Shown piece after piece: positions 36,301-49,561 of a DNA stretch of 64,000 bases (position 1 is the stretch's first letter; each line of letters begins with the position of its first letter). Made by a program: the position numbers and the translations under genes. Under the pieces are notes generated by a model, which was given only the letters and a program-made list of their open reading frames with translations, ran no database searches and was not told where the DNA came from. Source of the DNA: Cymodocea nodosa (taxonomy: Eukaryota; Streptophyta; Magnoliopsida; Alismatales; Cymodoceaceae); NCBI GenBank assembly GCA_036874045.1, contig CM072342.1:6098501-6162500 (forward strand), in the 5' to 3' direction.

Positions 36301-36894
36301 AAAATTAAATATTTTAGATAAAAACTATATACCTTGTTAATTGATTAATGTAATTAATTAATTGCATTTTGACTAATTATTTCAATTCATTATTAAAAAC
36401 TTAATCAATAAATTAATTACAAATAATTGTACTACATTATTATACTTTTGATATATTTTGTTTTCTTCACCATTGCAAGCATAGGAAATTAGTTATATGT
36501 ATGTTTATATGTTTATGATGAAAAGATTATTCATAACAAAATAATTGTGTACTATATATTATATTATACTATATTACTTAAAATATAATTAATATATATT
36601 ATATTATTTAAAATATTATTTTCAAGTTATACTATTATTTACTATTACAAAAATTATTAAAAATTTTATTTCTCATCATTTCCTATTATACACAAACACG
36701 TTAAAATTTCATATCATTTCTGATCATTTTATTTCCTATTCTGTACAAACATATCAAAATTTCCTATCATTTTTTTATGTACCTAAACGCTTAAACTTTC
36801 CTGTCATCTCCTATCATTTTCTAAGTTTTTTATTTCCCAACATTTTCAACAATTCCCGTCGTTTTCTTTATTAAAGGGAATTATACACAAACAC
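33369..36894. other. AT-rich intergenic stretch
   Basis: No conserved gene was recognised on either strand. Short open frames (for example near 33763-34053, 34531-34734 and 35219-35401) show no motif and have low-complexity composition. The end (about 36660-36890) has repeated catttcctat and acacaaacac motifs, ending tatacacaaacaccgta, which may be the terminal region of a small nonautonomous DNA transposon. Confidence 0.5.
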
Positions 36895-37080
36895 CGTAGT
36901 TCTCTTGATGACACCAAGTTTGTGAACCAAATAATCAAAAGTTTTCGTTGACACAACCTTGGTAAACATGTCAACTACTTGTTAAGTTAAAGGAATATGA
37001 TGAGTGCTCAATGCTCATATCACAACTTTTTTCCTTATAAAGTGGTCATCAATCGCCACATGTTTGATGTAGTGTGACGA
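36895..37080 (-). pseudogene. Ty1-copia RNase H tail remnant (fossil)
   Basis: The minus strand reads KHVAIDDHFIRKKVV, then VVDMFTKVVSTKTFDYLVHKLGV, the usual end of copia RNase H (compare KHIEIDCHFIREK...LADIFTK). It is a short broken fragment from an element unlike E3. Confidence 0.75.
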
Positions 37081-38401
37081 TGACGGCAACAACACGATTC
37101 CTACGAATAACGACAATGAATGTGTTTGGAAGGGGGCTCCAATCGATAGTGAGTAAAGAGGTATGTGTTTCGAATGATCCCTTCTCCTTTTTGCACCTCC
37201 TCTTTTGTAGTTGGAAGCTAATGACACCTCACCATTCCTTCACCCTCCTCTTATCAACTCCTCCATTTTGTAACCGTCGAACATTAAATCTAGCAATTCA
37301 ATACAAGGGATGGTGAGAAACAAATGACTATTCCTCCCTTCTTCATCTAGTGGTCTTAATGACCATATTATTTCAACATCTCCTGTTTGGTCATGAAAAT
37401 CATGCATTACATTCCATGTATTAAGATGTTTGATTTCAATTTCTACTTCTACTATCTATGAAGCATATAATTTCAATCTTCTATTCTTATTATTCATGAG
37501 AATGTTCTTCATTTCTATTTATGAAAATATTCTTTAATTCTATTAAGTTTATAAACTTAAAGAATTTTTTCATTGAAATTCCTTTTATCAAAAAATTGAC
37601 AATCATATCTGAAGTAGGGATAGTTCAATTTTATTTCTCACCTTCCTACAATATCATCAATATAGTGATAATGTATATTAATATGTCCTTTTATTATATT
37701 TACACTACTATGTATAAAACTTATTGCTACTTGGTTATCACAATACATTTCTATGAGATCATTTATCAAGTTAAAATTTAAATCATTTATAAATCTTTTG
37801 ATCCAAACAACATGTGATATAATTGTAGTATAAGTAACATATTCAATTTCTTATATGTATTTCACTATACATCTTTATTTTTTATTACTCTAAGATATAA
37901 CTACACCTCCAAAGATGAATGCATATTCTAAATTAGACTTTTCATCATCTTTATCATTGCCTAGATCTACATTTGCATAATAAGTACTTCAAGCTCATCT
38001 TTTTGATATATCAACTTATAATATAAAGTTTTTTTTACATATTTCATTATTTTCTTGATAATTTTTCAATGTTTTATTCTAATATTACTTTGATACTTAT
38101 CAACAACACTTATAGCATATATCAAGTTTAGTCTTGTATAGAATATAGTGTACATTAAACTTTTGACCACTTAAGCATAAGATACTTTTAAAAGTTTCTT
38201 TCCCTTTTCAAGATATTAGTCTTTACTTAACATTTTTCTAAAAACATACAATGTAGGGATTGAGAAATAACTTTCCATTCCAAATATTTTTAAAACCATA
38301 AATAGGTATTTTTCCTAACTTATACTTAATATTCTAGATCTTCGATTTCTAAGAATTTGAATTCCAAAAAGATAGGATGTTTCCCTCATATTCTTCATCT
38401 T
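37081..38401 (-). pseudogene. E3-family copia remnant: reverse transcriptase end, RNase H, polypurine tract, LTR start (fossil)
   Basis: Read on the minus strand, the stretch follows E3 from about 32176 to its 3' LTR. It has an MKNM.ETSY.FGIQIL block at 38401, the RNase H block with DLGNDKDDEKS near 37960, EMYCDNQVAIS near 37735, and the closing NEEHSHE near 37500. A polypurine-like gaccaaacaggaga is followed by TGTTGA at 37378, where an LTR appears to begin. It is heavily broken and older than E3. Confidence 0.8.
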
Positions 38402-40124
38402 CAAGGTAGAGAATGATTAGAATTTCAGCTTCAATGCTTCTTGGTTGCATTTTATAATGATCCTCAAGGTAAAAATGGATGTAAGGATTTGATCATATAT
38501 GTTTGTATGTGTTGTTATTCCATCGTTAGCCATGTTTGTGTGTTGCATTGTGTATAGGACGTGAATCGTTATGTGTTTTATTTTTCTTGTGACTAACAGT
38601 TATAGATATAAAACATATGATGTTCCTTTCATGTGTACGATGTTAACATCTGTGAATATGTATGATAGTTGTACTTTCGTAAGAGGTTTATTTGTGTTCG
38701 ATGCTATACAATTTTGTTTTATGTTTTTAAAATGGGACCTAAATTTTTGTACTTATAAATCATGATTCCAATAGAGTTTTATTTTGTTTTTTGATTTGCT
38801 TTTGTATAACTTCGAATCTAGTTTCTTCCTGTATAGTTTTTAGAATTTTTGGAGTTGATTTCAGTAAGTTTTTGAATTAACTTTGTGAAGGTTGTTTCTA
38901 ACATGTAATGTTATTTCATGCTTGAGAAATTGTCAAAGCTCTAGTGATGATTTCTTGCCTTCTACAACATGTATTTTCAATCTATAAATTTTGGCTATTA
39001 GATAGACGAGTTAATTTCATTGAAGACTTCAGGATCTTTCGTAAAGAAATGAGAAAGTTATGCATTTTTGAGTATGAATGTGTTTTCTGTGAAATTGACG
39101 AAGTGATTTGTCCCTTGTACTTAATTATGTGATTGGTAGCAATTTGGTAGGAGTTAATCTCTAAAATCACTTGTAAAGAAGACTCGATGACCTTTCCAAC
39201 AAGTATTTTCTTACTACCATGATTCTCGTGATTGATATTTTCGTGAATGCCTCTTATACATAAGTATGTTTATGTGATTTAAGAATGCTTGCATGTATTT
39301 AGTTGAGTAATATGAAGTAATTTAGATATGCCACGATGATGGGTGAGAGGTGGATTTTATATTAGTCAATATGTTCTCATATGTGTCTCAAGAGTACTTG
39401 ATTCGTAAGTATATATACATTTAAATTATCTCTAAAGTTTATAAATTGGAATAACATCTGTAAGTCTTAACTCATGATAATTAGTTTCTTAAATAAATTT
39501 AAATTCTTATAGATTTGACTTGTACTTATCAGAATATACTATAACTGTATTATGCATTTGCAGTTAATTTAAAATATGATTTCAAGTTAATTAACTATAT
39601 TTTTTATCTTATAAAACTATTACAAGTTTTTGACATCATTATTAGGGATTTGGTTAATTTTTTTGAGATTTTATTTTTTTTATGATGTTTAGGCTTCTTT
39701 TGATTTTGTTTAGTATGAATTTCTAAGAATTTTTACATATTGGTAATTCATACGCAATTCTGTGTTGATTTGGTTTTCTTCATGATTTCTATTTTGCTTT
39801 CTTGCTAATTAAGTGTTTTGATTTGTCTTATAAAGTTGTAGCTATTATTAGTGACTTACTATGTTCTCACTTAGTTGTTGTAGACTTAATTTATATTTTC
39901 AATCAATTGAGGAAATTAAAATGAACTAGTAAAAAACTACGTCTGTTGACTCTTCACTTTTATTGTTATCTTGTTACCTGATGTGATGGATAGTCAATCT
40001 CGTAGTGAATTTACGTCTTCATCTGATTTTCATGATAAAGATTTAAACATGTTCAAAATGTTATCTGAATGAACATGTTTCTAGTAGATGCCCATTTTAT
40101 ACGTTTGAAAATAAAATAGATCAT
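38402..40124. other. AT-rich stretch without a recognised gene
   Basis: Short frames such as 38571-38765 and 38944-39132 have no family motif, and the base composition is that of noncoding DNA. Confidence 0.45.
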
Positions 40125-40466
40125 GTGACATGTAATGAAAATGAGCATGAAAGAATTTATTTAACATGTCATATGCATCATGATTTACCTATTAATGCAA
40201 CTAAATTGAATAATAGTACTTCCCATCATGCTTCATATATTGATTTGACTAATGATATTACTAAATTTAATGAAATACTAGGGAGTATTCAAAAAGAAAA
40301 AGACTTAAGTGAAACACTTGTTGTGGATTTATTGAGTGACGACCAAGCAAAAAAGTTGATGTCTTTTGTTACTTTAAGTTCGGGTAAAGAAGTGTGTAAT
40401 CCAGTAGTTGAACTTGCATCATCTTTAGTTTTTGGAGAAGAACCTAGTGTTAAGCCATTAAATTGA
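40125..40466 (+). CDS. Unrecognised open reading frame, possibly part of a decayed gene
   Basis: A 113-codon frame with normal amino-acid composition that ends in EEPSVKPLN. The same frame continues past the stop with NPTIQYGILVVNPNDPKGKQ to about 40660, and sensible residues also precede it from about 39990 (MDSQSRSEFTSSS). The extended reading could be an exon or a decayed coding sequence of 200 or more codons. No domain was recognised. It ends just before the 5' LTR of E2 at 40690, so E2 may have interrupted a gene or another repeat. Confidence 0.3.
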   Translation: MTCNENEHERIYLTCHMHHDLPINATKLNNSTSHHASYIDLTNDITKFNEILGSIQKEKDLSETLVVDLLSDDQAKKLMSFVTLSSGKEVCNPVVELASSLVFGEEPSVKPLN

Positions 40467-40689
40467 AATCCTACCATTCAATATGGAATACTTGTAGTTA
40501 ATCCTAACGATCCAAAGGGGAAGCAAGTAGTTGATTCATCTTTAGAGCCCTTAATTTCGTCTAATGCCTCATATCCTAATAAACTTAGAATAGAACCAAC
40601 TATAGATCACATGAATAAAATTAGAAAAACTTTTGAGCAAGTAATAATTAATACTCTCATGTTGAATTTGATTCATTAAGTGTTATCTT

Positions 40690-41902
40690 TGAAAAGACCT
40701 TTATATTTTGATAATGTAAAAACCTATGTGATGAATTTTTTGTATATTACAAGTCAAACATAAAATTATGCCAAATAGATGTATAAGATGGTTAAAAGAA
40801 TTCTTAAAGGAACTTGTTAAGTTACAAGTTTAAAGGTAGTAGAACAATTCATTGAGTTACAACTTTAAAGCTAGCAAAACTCGTTGAGTTATAAGTTTGA
40901 AGGTAACAAAATAAATCATCGAATTAACATAACTTAATGTATACTTAAAAGGTCGAACAAATCTCATGTACACAACTCATTAAATTAGCAAAATCTCACA
41001 TACGCAACTCATTAAGTTAATGACTAAAAGGAAGAACAACTAGTTAAGTTAACAAATAAAAGGAAGAACAACTCATTAAGTTAGCAACAACTTAACGATC
41101 TGGAAAGAAAATGTGAAGAACTAGCATCATGTGTATAGTAAGGGGTTTCACGTGATAGAACTTGTTGAGTTAACATAACTCAACATGTATTTATAAAGAC
41201 AAGAAAGAACAACTCGTTTAATTAGTAACAACTTAATGACTTAAAAAAGGCTGTCAGAAAGCTATTGAACAAGAAATCAAATGGTAACTTACTATTTACA
41301 GGACTATCAAGAATCAAAGTATAGTAGATTAATACTATTGAAAGGTAATAAGATCATTGGAGTTATAGATATAAATATAACTAGATCATTCTGTAATAAA
41401 GATAGAGATATACATATAAAGAGAGTAAATTCTACAAGAACAAAAAGAGAAAATAGTTATTCACATTACACTTTTCAAGCATTGTGCAGAATTCAACAAA
41501 AGGTAAATTTGAAGTGTTTTCAAGCTCTTCATGCACAAATTCTGATAAAAGATAAGCTAGTTGGTTTGTTAAAGTTTATACTAAAAAACTTTAAGTGTTG
41601 TGAGTTAGAGCTTCGACTTGAAAGCTCAAATGATTGGTTGGTTCTTGTTTCTGCCTGAAAGCAAGTGTGTAAGTAAAATTGATAATGAAACCTAATGTAT
41701 GCCTTAGGGGTGGACTGGCCATTAAGGATGAATCACTTAAAACTTTCTGTGTGCTATTATCTTTACTCTTTCATTTTGTTGTGCATTACAATTTCTTGCT
41801 CATTCTTGATCCACAATTGATAAATCATAAATTAATAACTATACTTAAAATTGTTAAACATTACCATTCACCCCCCATTTGGTAAGCTATCTAGTCTTGA
41901 CA
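40690..41902 (+). repeat. E2 5' LTR
   Basis: About 1.2 kb, from TGAAAAGACC to CTTGACA. It contains many spaced copies of GTTGAGTTA-like and TTAAGTTAGC-like motifs between 40815 and 41230. It matches 50352-51546 over most of its length. Confidence 0.88.
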
Positions 41903-42190
41903 ATTAGTATTAGAACAGATTGATCTCATTATATAGATTTAACCATTTTAGATCATGACTTCCTACTCTACAAAAGGATAGAATATTTATCGACCTCCTT
42001 TATTTGATGGTAGCAATTATAGCTACTAGAAAAATAAGATGGAGTATTTTCTCAAGAGTTTAGATGCGAAGCTTTGGAAATTAGTTGTACATGGTGCATT
42101 ACTTCCAACCAATCATGAAGATGACTGAACTAAGGAGGATGAGAAAATCATTTAAATGGATACTCGTGGAATAAATGCAATTTACTATCT
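41903..42190 (+). pseudogene. E2 primer-site region and gag start (fossil)
   Basis: A degraded initiator-Met tRNA site (TTAGTATTAGAAC) is followed by the copia gag opening with YRPPLFDGSNYSY and MEYFLKSLDAKLW motifs. The gag is then cut by repeat X. Confidence 0.8.
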
Positions 42191-43784
42191 TGTTGGCTTA
42201 AACATAATTTTTATAAGTAAATAAGCAATTCCCAAACAAGATTTAAATCCAATAAATCTTAATTAACTACAAGTGCATAGTGTTAGTTATAAAAGTGTTC
42301 AAAAATAAGTCGAATCCACAAGGAGTGGTTGAAATTAAATTCTAAGTTGCTATAGACAGAGTGCAGTATTCACTAACTAAAATGCTTACTCCGTTGAGTT
42401 ACTACTTAACTCAATAGACTAAATTTGTTGAGTTACAAATAACTCAACAGACTATCATCATTGAGTTACAAGTAATTTAATAACTTACTATTGCTATTAT
42501 TGATTGCATAGGAATGCGATCATCTATTAGGCGATCTCAAAAAATGAAAACAACACCCTTATGCTTCTCGAATGCTATTTATATTAAATTTAACATTGAG
42601 TAATTTTAGCATTCAAATATTTCAAATAATAAACAAGTTAAGCATGATTTTAGAGATTTAAACTAACTAGTTTCAAAATTAAAGTCATACGATTTTATAT
42701 TAACTAAAACAAAATAAACACACAACATTTAACAATTATTGACAAACAATACAAACACTAATAATGTGAACACAAAACTTAATAAAATAAACATAAACAT
42801 ATATGTTCCTTAAGGTGGATGATTGAAATATGATAAACTTTCTATTGAAAATAAAGAGACTTCCAACACTACATGTGACACGATTATACCTCTGAAAATT
42901 TAACCACTTACTATCAAACACTCCTCTCTCTACTGGATTGTGAACCTAGACTTTTGTAAGATGATCTTCTCTTCAGCAAATCGACATCAACTTGACACTA
43001 AGGCTAGAAGTTTTAATTATCTCTTAAGAGATGATTTGGTGTTTGACGAAGAAGCATTTCCTTCCTATGATATGATCACTCCTTCGCAATGGTTGTCAGT
43101 CACCACGATTTGCTCGAAATCGACTCAACTCTAGAAATTATTCTCATAGACCTTTAATAAATGGTGGATAGTGGTGGGAGATATCTCAAGAAACTTTTAG
43201 CGCTTTTTGTCGTAAGTGTAATATTCTCTCCCCCTTCTTTCAATGTCTTTCAATCCTTTTATATTTTCCTTTTATAATAACTAATATTGCTAAAATGACT
43301 GGTTGGATTTTCCTTTCCTACGTATCAACAACTATAATTGTTCTTCCCTTCTATGATAGAGATCATGAGTGTGAATCATGCAATGTGGTTTTCCAATGCA
43401 TTTCTTGCAAACTTCTCATAGTCGCATATTAGATAATAACTAATATGTGAAGTTATTATAACTCAACGGACTTATTCCATTGACTTAACTACTAACTCAA
43501 TGGACCAACCTTATTGAGTTACAATGTAACTTAACGAACTTGTCCAATTCTATAGTTTAATAAAGCAATACATATAAAACATTTAATAATATGTCAAAGA
43601 AGTAAATTTCAATCATTCATAAATGATAATTAATGTTAATTCCTTCAAATTATGCATGTTCTTCAATTAAGTCTTATAATTGTGTAAATGTAGCATAATG
43701 GCTTAATTTTCATCTAATAAACTAAATACTATGTCATTAACCATGTATTAATCACTAATATTATGCATAATTTCATTCTAAACA
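42191..43784. mobile_element. Repeat X, copy 2, inserted in E2 gag
   Basis: It runs from TGTTGG to CTAAACA, 1594 bp, with the three X landmark blocks in order and several ACTCAACGGACT motifs. It has no coding potential. Gag motifs stand on both sides, so the insertion edges are well placed to within a few bases. The target duplication is too short or decayed to fix. Confidence 0.8.
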
Positions 43785-44450
43785 CTTACTATTAAATAAT
43801 ATAATAAAATTTTTGCATGTAAGTCTGCTTATAAGGCTTGAAAAATCCTTTAAATTATTTATGAAGGAACTAGCCAAATGAAAGATACTAAAATTAGCAT
43901 TTTACTAAGAAAATATAAACTATTTAGAATGCTTGATAATGAGAACATCACTGATATATTTTCAAGGTTTATAGAAATTGTAAATAGTCTGAGAGGCCTT
44001 GGAAAAGAATTCTCTACTCATGAACAAGTACAAAAGATCTTAAGAAGTTTAACAGTTGAATGAAAATAAAAGTCAACATCCATACAAGACTCAAAGGATC
44101 TAAACAATTATTCAATTGAAGATCTATTAAGAAATATTCTTGCTCATGAGGTACAAATGAAGGAATGGAAGAAAGAGGAGGGAGCTATTGAAAGAAAAGT
44201 TGAAAATAAGAAAGAATTGGTCTTTCCTTCAATAGAAGAATAATTGAGTTCAGAAGAAGATGAAGTAATGTTGCTGGCTAGAAATTTCAGAAGGATGATG
44301 AAACATGGAAGTAAAGCTAGCACATCAAAATCCAAAGTCCTTATATGCTACAAATGTAAGAAATTAAGACACATTCAACTTTATTGCCCCTTACTATAGG
44401 ACAAGGATTAACAAAAATGGAGAAAGAGAAACAAGAAGAAAATGACACTG
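43785..44450 (+). pseudogene. E2 gag, continued (fossil)
   Basis: SIRE-type gag motifs continue: LLRKYKLFRMLDNENITDIF, then RFIEIVNSLRGLGKEF and KILRSLTVE. A CCHC knuckle (CYKCKKLRHIQLYC) is at about 44345-44390. The region is broken. Confidence 0.85.
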
Positions 44451-46500
44451 AAAGCTACATGGGATGACAATTGTTCATCCAGCAGCTCTTCAGATTTTGA
44501 TGAGGATGTGTTAGCAAATGTGTGTTTTATAGTACAAGAGGAATGCTTCACATTCCCTTACTATTCGGACAATGAAAGTGAAAATTTAGGTGTAGTCAAT
44601 CTTCTCTATACAATAGATAGCTTATATGTGAAATGTAAGAATTATAAAAAGGAAGTTAAAAGTTTAAATTCTTGTTTAGAATATGCATTTGCTAAGTTAG
44701 AAAAAGCATTAGTTGATAACAAAAATTTAAAAACAAAACTAGATACTTAAAGCTATAGTATCTTTGAATTGAAAGAAGAAAATAAAAACTTGCAAGATAA
44801 AATTACTAATTTGAAAAACACAGTATGCAAATTCACTAAAGGAGAAAGTAATTTAAATAAGATCATAGATTCCCAAAGAATGGGAATAAACAAATTTAGC
44901 CTAGGGTATGCTGTTTCACAAGAAGTTCCCTACTATGGTAGTATGATTTGATCTTACAGAAATAACACTACAATTTTTACCATTAAAAGATCTAAATATT
45001 TGTAGCTACCAAGAGGTAATAGATTTAATGTTTTGAGGACTAACATTACTAGATCTATAAAAAAAAAATTTGGATATCAAAGGTCTTAATTTCAATATGA
45101 CTTGTAGAACTGCAAGGATAAGCAAGCACAAACATCAAGATGATTCATTGATAGTGGGTGCTCTAAACACATGACTGGTAAGAAAAGCTTTCTTGATTAG
45201 ATTAAATCAATAAATTCTGGTTCAGTTAAATTTGGTAACAATGAAAAATGTAAAATTAATATTGTAGCTAATATTGCATCCGAAAATGGTAAAATTGAAA
45301 ATGTTTTGTATATAAATGGATTAAAACAAAATTTATTAAGTGTAGGTCAGCTTTGGGGTAAAGGGTATAATTTATTCTTTACTACTAAAAATTACTCTAA
45401 TAAATCAATATACCCTTGAAATTAAGTTTATTGGTTTCAGAGATAATTCAATTTATGCATTAGATTTTTCAACTGAAAATTCTGCGAATGATGCATGTTT
45501 AGTAGCTTCTAGTGAAGATGAGTGGTTGTGGTATAAAAGATTGGGACATGTAAATATAAGAACCCTCAAGAAATTGATCAAACATAATCTTGTGAGAGGT
45601 GTCTCTAGACTTAAATTTAAAAGAAATAAACCATGTAGTGACTATAAAGTTGGAAAACAGAAAAAATCAACACATAAAAGTATAGATGACATTGTCACAA
45701 GCCCACCGTTGGAATTGCTATAACTGGATTTATTTGGCCCTACATAGATAGCAAACCTAGGAGGAAGAAAATATAATTTAGTAATTGTCGATGACTTCAC
45801 AAGATTCACCTAGGTTATATTCTTAACACATAAGAATGAAGCTTGTGTTGAATTCAAGTATCTCTGCATCAGAATTTAGAATGAAAAAGAACTAACTATA
45901 AAGAACATTAGAAGTGATCATGGAGGAGAGTTTGAAAACAATGAGTTTGAAGAACTATGTAATTCATTTGGAATAGCACATGAGTTTTCTTGTCTAAGAA
46001 ATCCAACCCAAAATAGAGTTATAGAAAGGAAAAGGAGATCAATTCAAGAGATGACAAGAACACTTTTAAACATATTAAATTTACCAAAGTTCTTATGGGT
46101 AGAAGCTGTTAGTATAGTTTGCCACATAATTAATAGAACTCATCTCAAACTCATATTGTATAAAACAGTCTTTGAGTTATGGTATGGAAAAATACCTAAT
46201 GTTGGATACTTTAAAATATTTGGCTCTAAATGTCTTGTTCTTAATATAAGAGATCAAAAGGACAAGTTTGATGTCAAATCTGATCTTGCAATACTTGTTG
46301 GATATTCATCTAGAAGTAAAGCATACAAAGTTTACTTTGACAAGGAAAGAAGAGTAGAAGAATCTATTGATGAAGATTTAACAAGAAAACTAAAGCAACT
46401 AAAGCTAAACAATGAAACTGAAGATGAATTAGAAAATCTAAGCAATTCTCAAAAAATGGAAATTATTACAATGCTTACATCTAGCTCAACTAAATAATCA
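44442..46500 (+). pseudogene. E2 coiled-coil, protease and integrase region (fossil)
   Basis: A coiled-coil stretch (44590-44930) is followed by the protease-like SKHMTGKKSF near 45160. The integrase has WYKRLGHVNIRTLKKLIKHN near 45526, LDLFGPT near 45725, IVDDFTRFT near 45790 and the ELWYGKIPNVGYFKIFGSKC block near 46175. The region is broken. Confidence 0.87.
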
Positions 46501-46599
46501 TGGAAAACCAAACTTGGACACCCTATTGCATAGACATTGGTAATATCAATCAAGGTGTTCAAACAAGAAGCAAAATTTAAAATGTTTATAATTTTTCTG

Positions 46600-47713
46600 C
46601 TTTTGTATTTGAATTTAAGCCCAAAATAGTTGAAAAAGCCTATAGTGATGACTATTGGATTATGGTCATGCAAGAAGAACTGAATCAATTTAAAAAAAAT
46701 GATGTTTGGGAACTAATTGAAATACCTACTGGAAAATCAATCATTTGAACAAAATGAGTTTTTAGAAACAAACTAAATAATAATGAAAACATAATCAGAA
46801 ACAAGGCTAGACTTGTTGCTTAAGGTTATAACCAACATGAAGAAATTGACTATGAATAAACTTTTGCACTTGTGGCTAGATTTGAGACAATTAGAATATT
46901 ACTTGCTTTTGCTAGTAGTATGTAAATAAAATTATTTCAAATGGATGTGAAGAGTACATTTCTGAATGAAATTCTGTAAGAAGAAGTGTATGTAAGACGA
47001 CCTCTAAGATTTGAAGATGAAGATAGACCAAATCATGTATATAAGTTAAATAATGTACTATATGGTCTGAAACTAGTACCAAGAGTATAGTATGAGAAGC
47101 TTAAAGGGTTCCTACTTAACAATTAGCTTAGTATAGGAATAGTAGACAATACTTTGTTCGTAAAATTAGTTAACTCACATATGTTAATTATTCAAATCTA
47201 TGTTGATAATATTATTTTTGATGCACAAATGAAAAATTGTGTCATAATTTGTAGAACTTAATGCAGAATGAATTTGAGATGAGTCTTATGGGAGAATTAA
47301 AATTCTTCTTAAGATTACAAATCTATTAACTACAAAATGACATTTTTATAAACCAAGAAAAATTCTGTAAAGAAAAATTTTGACGAAATTTAGTATGGAC
47401 AGATCAAAAGAGGCCAACACTCCTACAAACTCAATTAAAAAACTTGGTAAAAACATTTTTGATATTACTATAAATCAAAAGACATATAGAAAAATGATTA
47501 AATCACTTTTGTATTTATCAACTGGCAGGCCAGACATTATGTTCAATGTGTATGCATGTACAAGATATCAAGCTTCTCTAAAAGAGTCACACTTAAAAGA
47601 TAGTTAAACACATTTTCAAATATCTATAGGGTACAAAGGACTTTGGATTATTCTACTGATCAGATAATAATTTAATGTTGTTAGGATATAGTGATGTAGA
47701 TTATGCAAATTGT
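46600..47713 (+). pseudogene. E2 reverse transcriptase and RNase H start (fossil)
   Basis: Copia reverse transcriptase landmarks are visible: VMQEELNQFKKNDVWELI, FRNKLNNNENI, KARLVA.GYNQ, QMDVKSTFLNE, LYGLK and a YVDNIIF active-site block near 47200. RNase H opens with LLGYSDVDYAN at about 47685. The region is broken. Confidence 0.87.
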
Positions 47714-49561
47714 TGTTTGGTTTGTTTGTTCTTATTTAAATATATGTTTATATTTTCTTTTAGAAGTAAACAAATAATTTTCACAAATAAGATACTAAAT
47801 TCAATTTGTAATTAACTACAAGTGTACAATGTCTATTGCATAAGTGTGCAAGTATAGGTCGATCTCATAAAGAATGAGTAAAAATTTCAGACTATTTAAA
47901 TTTTTACACCTAGAGATTTTTATGTTCTGAATTACTCACTCCGTTGACTTACTACTAACTCAAAAAACTTAGTTCATTGAGTTACAGTTAGCTTAACGGA
48001 CTATCCTCATAGAGTTAAGTTAACTCAACGAGCCTCATTAGTAATTTCAAATTAAAATTATTATCTCCAAAGGAATACAACCATCCATTGGGTGACTCAA
48101 TAGAATGTAAACAATATCAATTAAGCTTTTAATATTAGTTCATACTATATTTATCATTAATCATCACTAACATTCAAATATTTCAAATAGTAACCAAATG
48201 AATCAGGATTTTAAAATTGAGTACGAAATGGTTTCAATAATCAATAATACGATTTCTTATTTTCTAGAATGAAATAAACATAAAACATTCAACAATATTA
48301 ACATTATTAACAATATAAAACAAACGATACAACATAGATTTGATAAACATAAAAATAGATAATGAGTTTTTATTTTATTTTTGTTGTGATATGTTCCTAA
48401 AAATGAACGAAAGGTGAAAGATAAAATTCTCTATTGATAGTAAGAACTTTCGTCACTACATGAGACACGATTACACTACTAAAAACTTAATCACTTACTA
48501 TCATACATTCCTCTCCCTATAGAATCGCGAACTGAGACTTTTGCAAGTTGATCTCCTCTTCAGTATCTTGGCATCAATCTGAAACCAAGGCTAGAAGTTT
48601 TATCATCTCTTAAGAGATGATTTAGTGCTTGGTAAAAATAGCTTCCCTTCTTGTGACGTGATCACTCCTTACAGTGATTGTCAGTTACCATGCTTGACTT
48701 AAAATCGATCCGACATCCAGAAAGTATCCTCACAAACCTTTAATAAATGGTGGATGGTGGTATTGGTGGGAGCTAAGGAACAATCGATGCTTTCTACAAT
48801 TAGCATGGTTCTTTCCCCACACTTTTATTCTTTCTTTCTCTTTTCCTTTTGTACTTCTTTCAGTAATAATTGCTTCCGCCTAAATGACTGGTTGGATTTC
48901 TTTCCTTCATATTAACAATAGTGATTACTTCTTCTATTCACAATTTAGATCAAGGCGTGGTTTGTGTGACGTAGTTTCCTTTGAATTTCCTTTTCTTGCA
49001 ACTACTCACAATTGAATATTAGAAAATAACTAATTCGTAGAGTTAGTGTAACTCAACAGACTTACTTCGTTAACTTAATTATAACACAACGGTAAGTCTA
49101 TTGAGTTAAGCTTAACTTAATAGACTTGCTCAACTTTGCAATTTAATAAAATAAATATTTTTATAATATTTAACATTTAATATGTAAAAGAAGTAATTCT
49201 TAGTCATTTAAAAGTTGACGTATGAAATAATTTCTAACTTTACGACATTCTGTAAACTTACTTTAGTAACTTTATAAGGATTTGTAAACTTATCTTAATA
49301 ACTTTACAAGGGTTTGTAAACTTACTTTAGTAACTTTACGAGTTTCCGTAAACTTCTATAAAATCACACGTACTAGGTTTTCAATGTTTCAGAAATGATA
49401 TTTAATTAACACTAATTTCTTGAAATTATGCATATTCTTTAATTAAGGCATGTAATCGTATAATTATGACATAATAGCTTAATTTTTATATGATAAACTA
49501 AATATTATGTAATTAATCATTCGTTAACCACTAATATTATGCACTTTTTCATTCTAAACAG
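47714..49561. mobile_element. Repeat X, copy 3, inserted in E2 RNase H
   Basis: The most complete copy, TGTTTGG...CTAAACA, 1848 bp. It has the block aagtgtgcaagtataggtcg near 47846, the cactacatgagacacgatta block near 48455, the tgatctcctcttcag block near 48550, and the shared terminus. RNase H motifs (ending DYAN, resuming KSTSGTC) flank it, fixing both edges to within a few bases. It carries no gene. Confidence 0.85.

Noticed and set aside
41281-41658. 125-codon plus frame, with a similar 71-codon frame at 50992-51207
   Set aside because: Both lie at the same place in the two E2 LTRs. Shared reading reflects LTR identity, and no protein family is evident.
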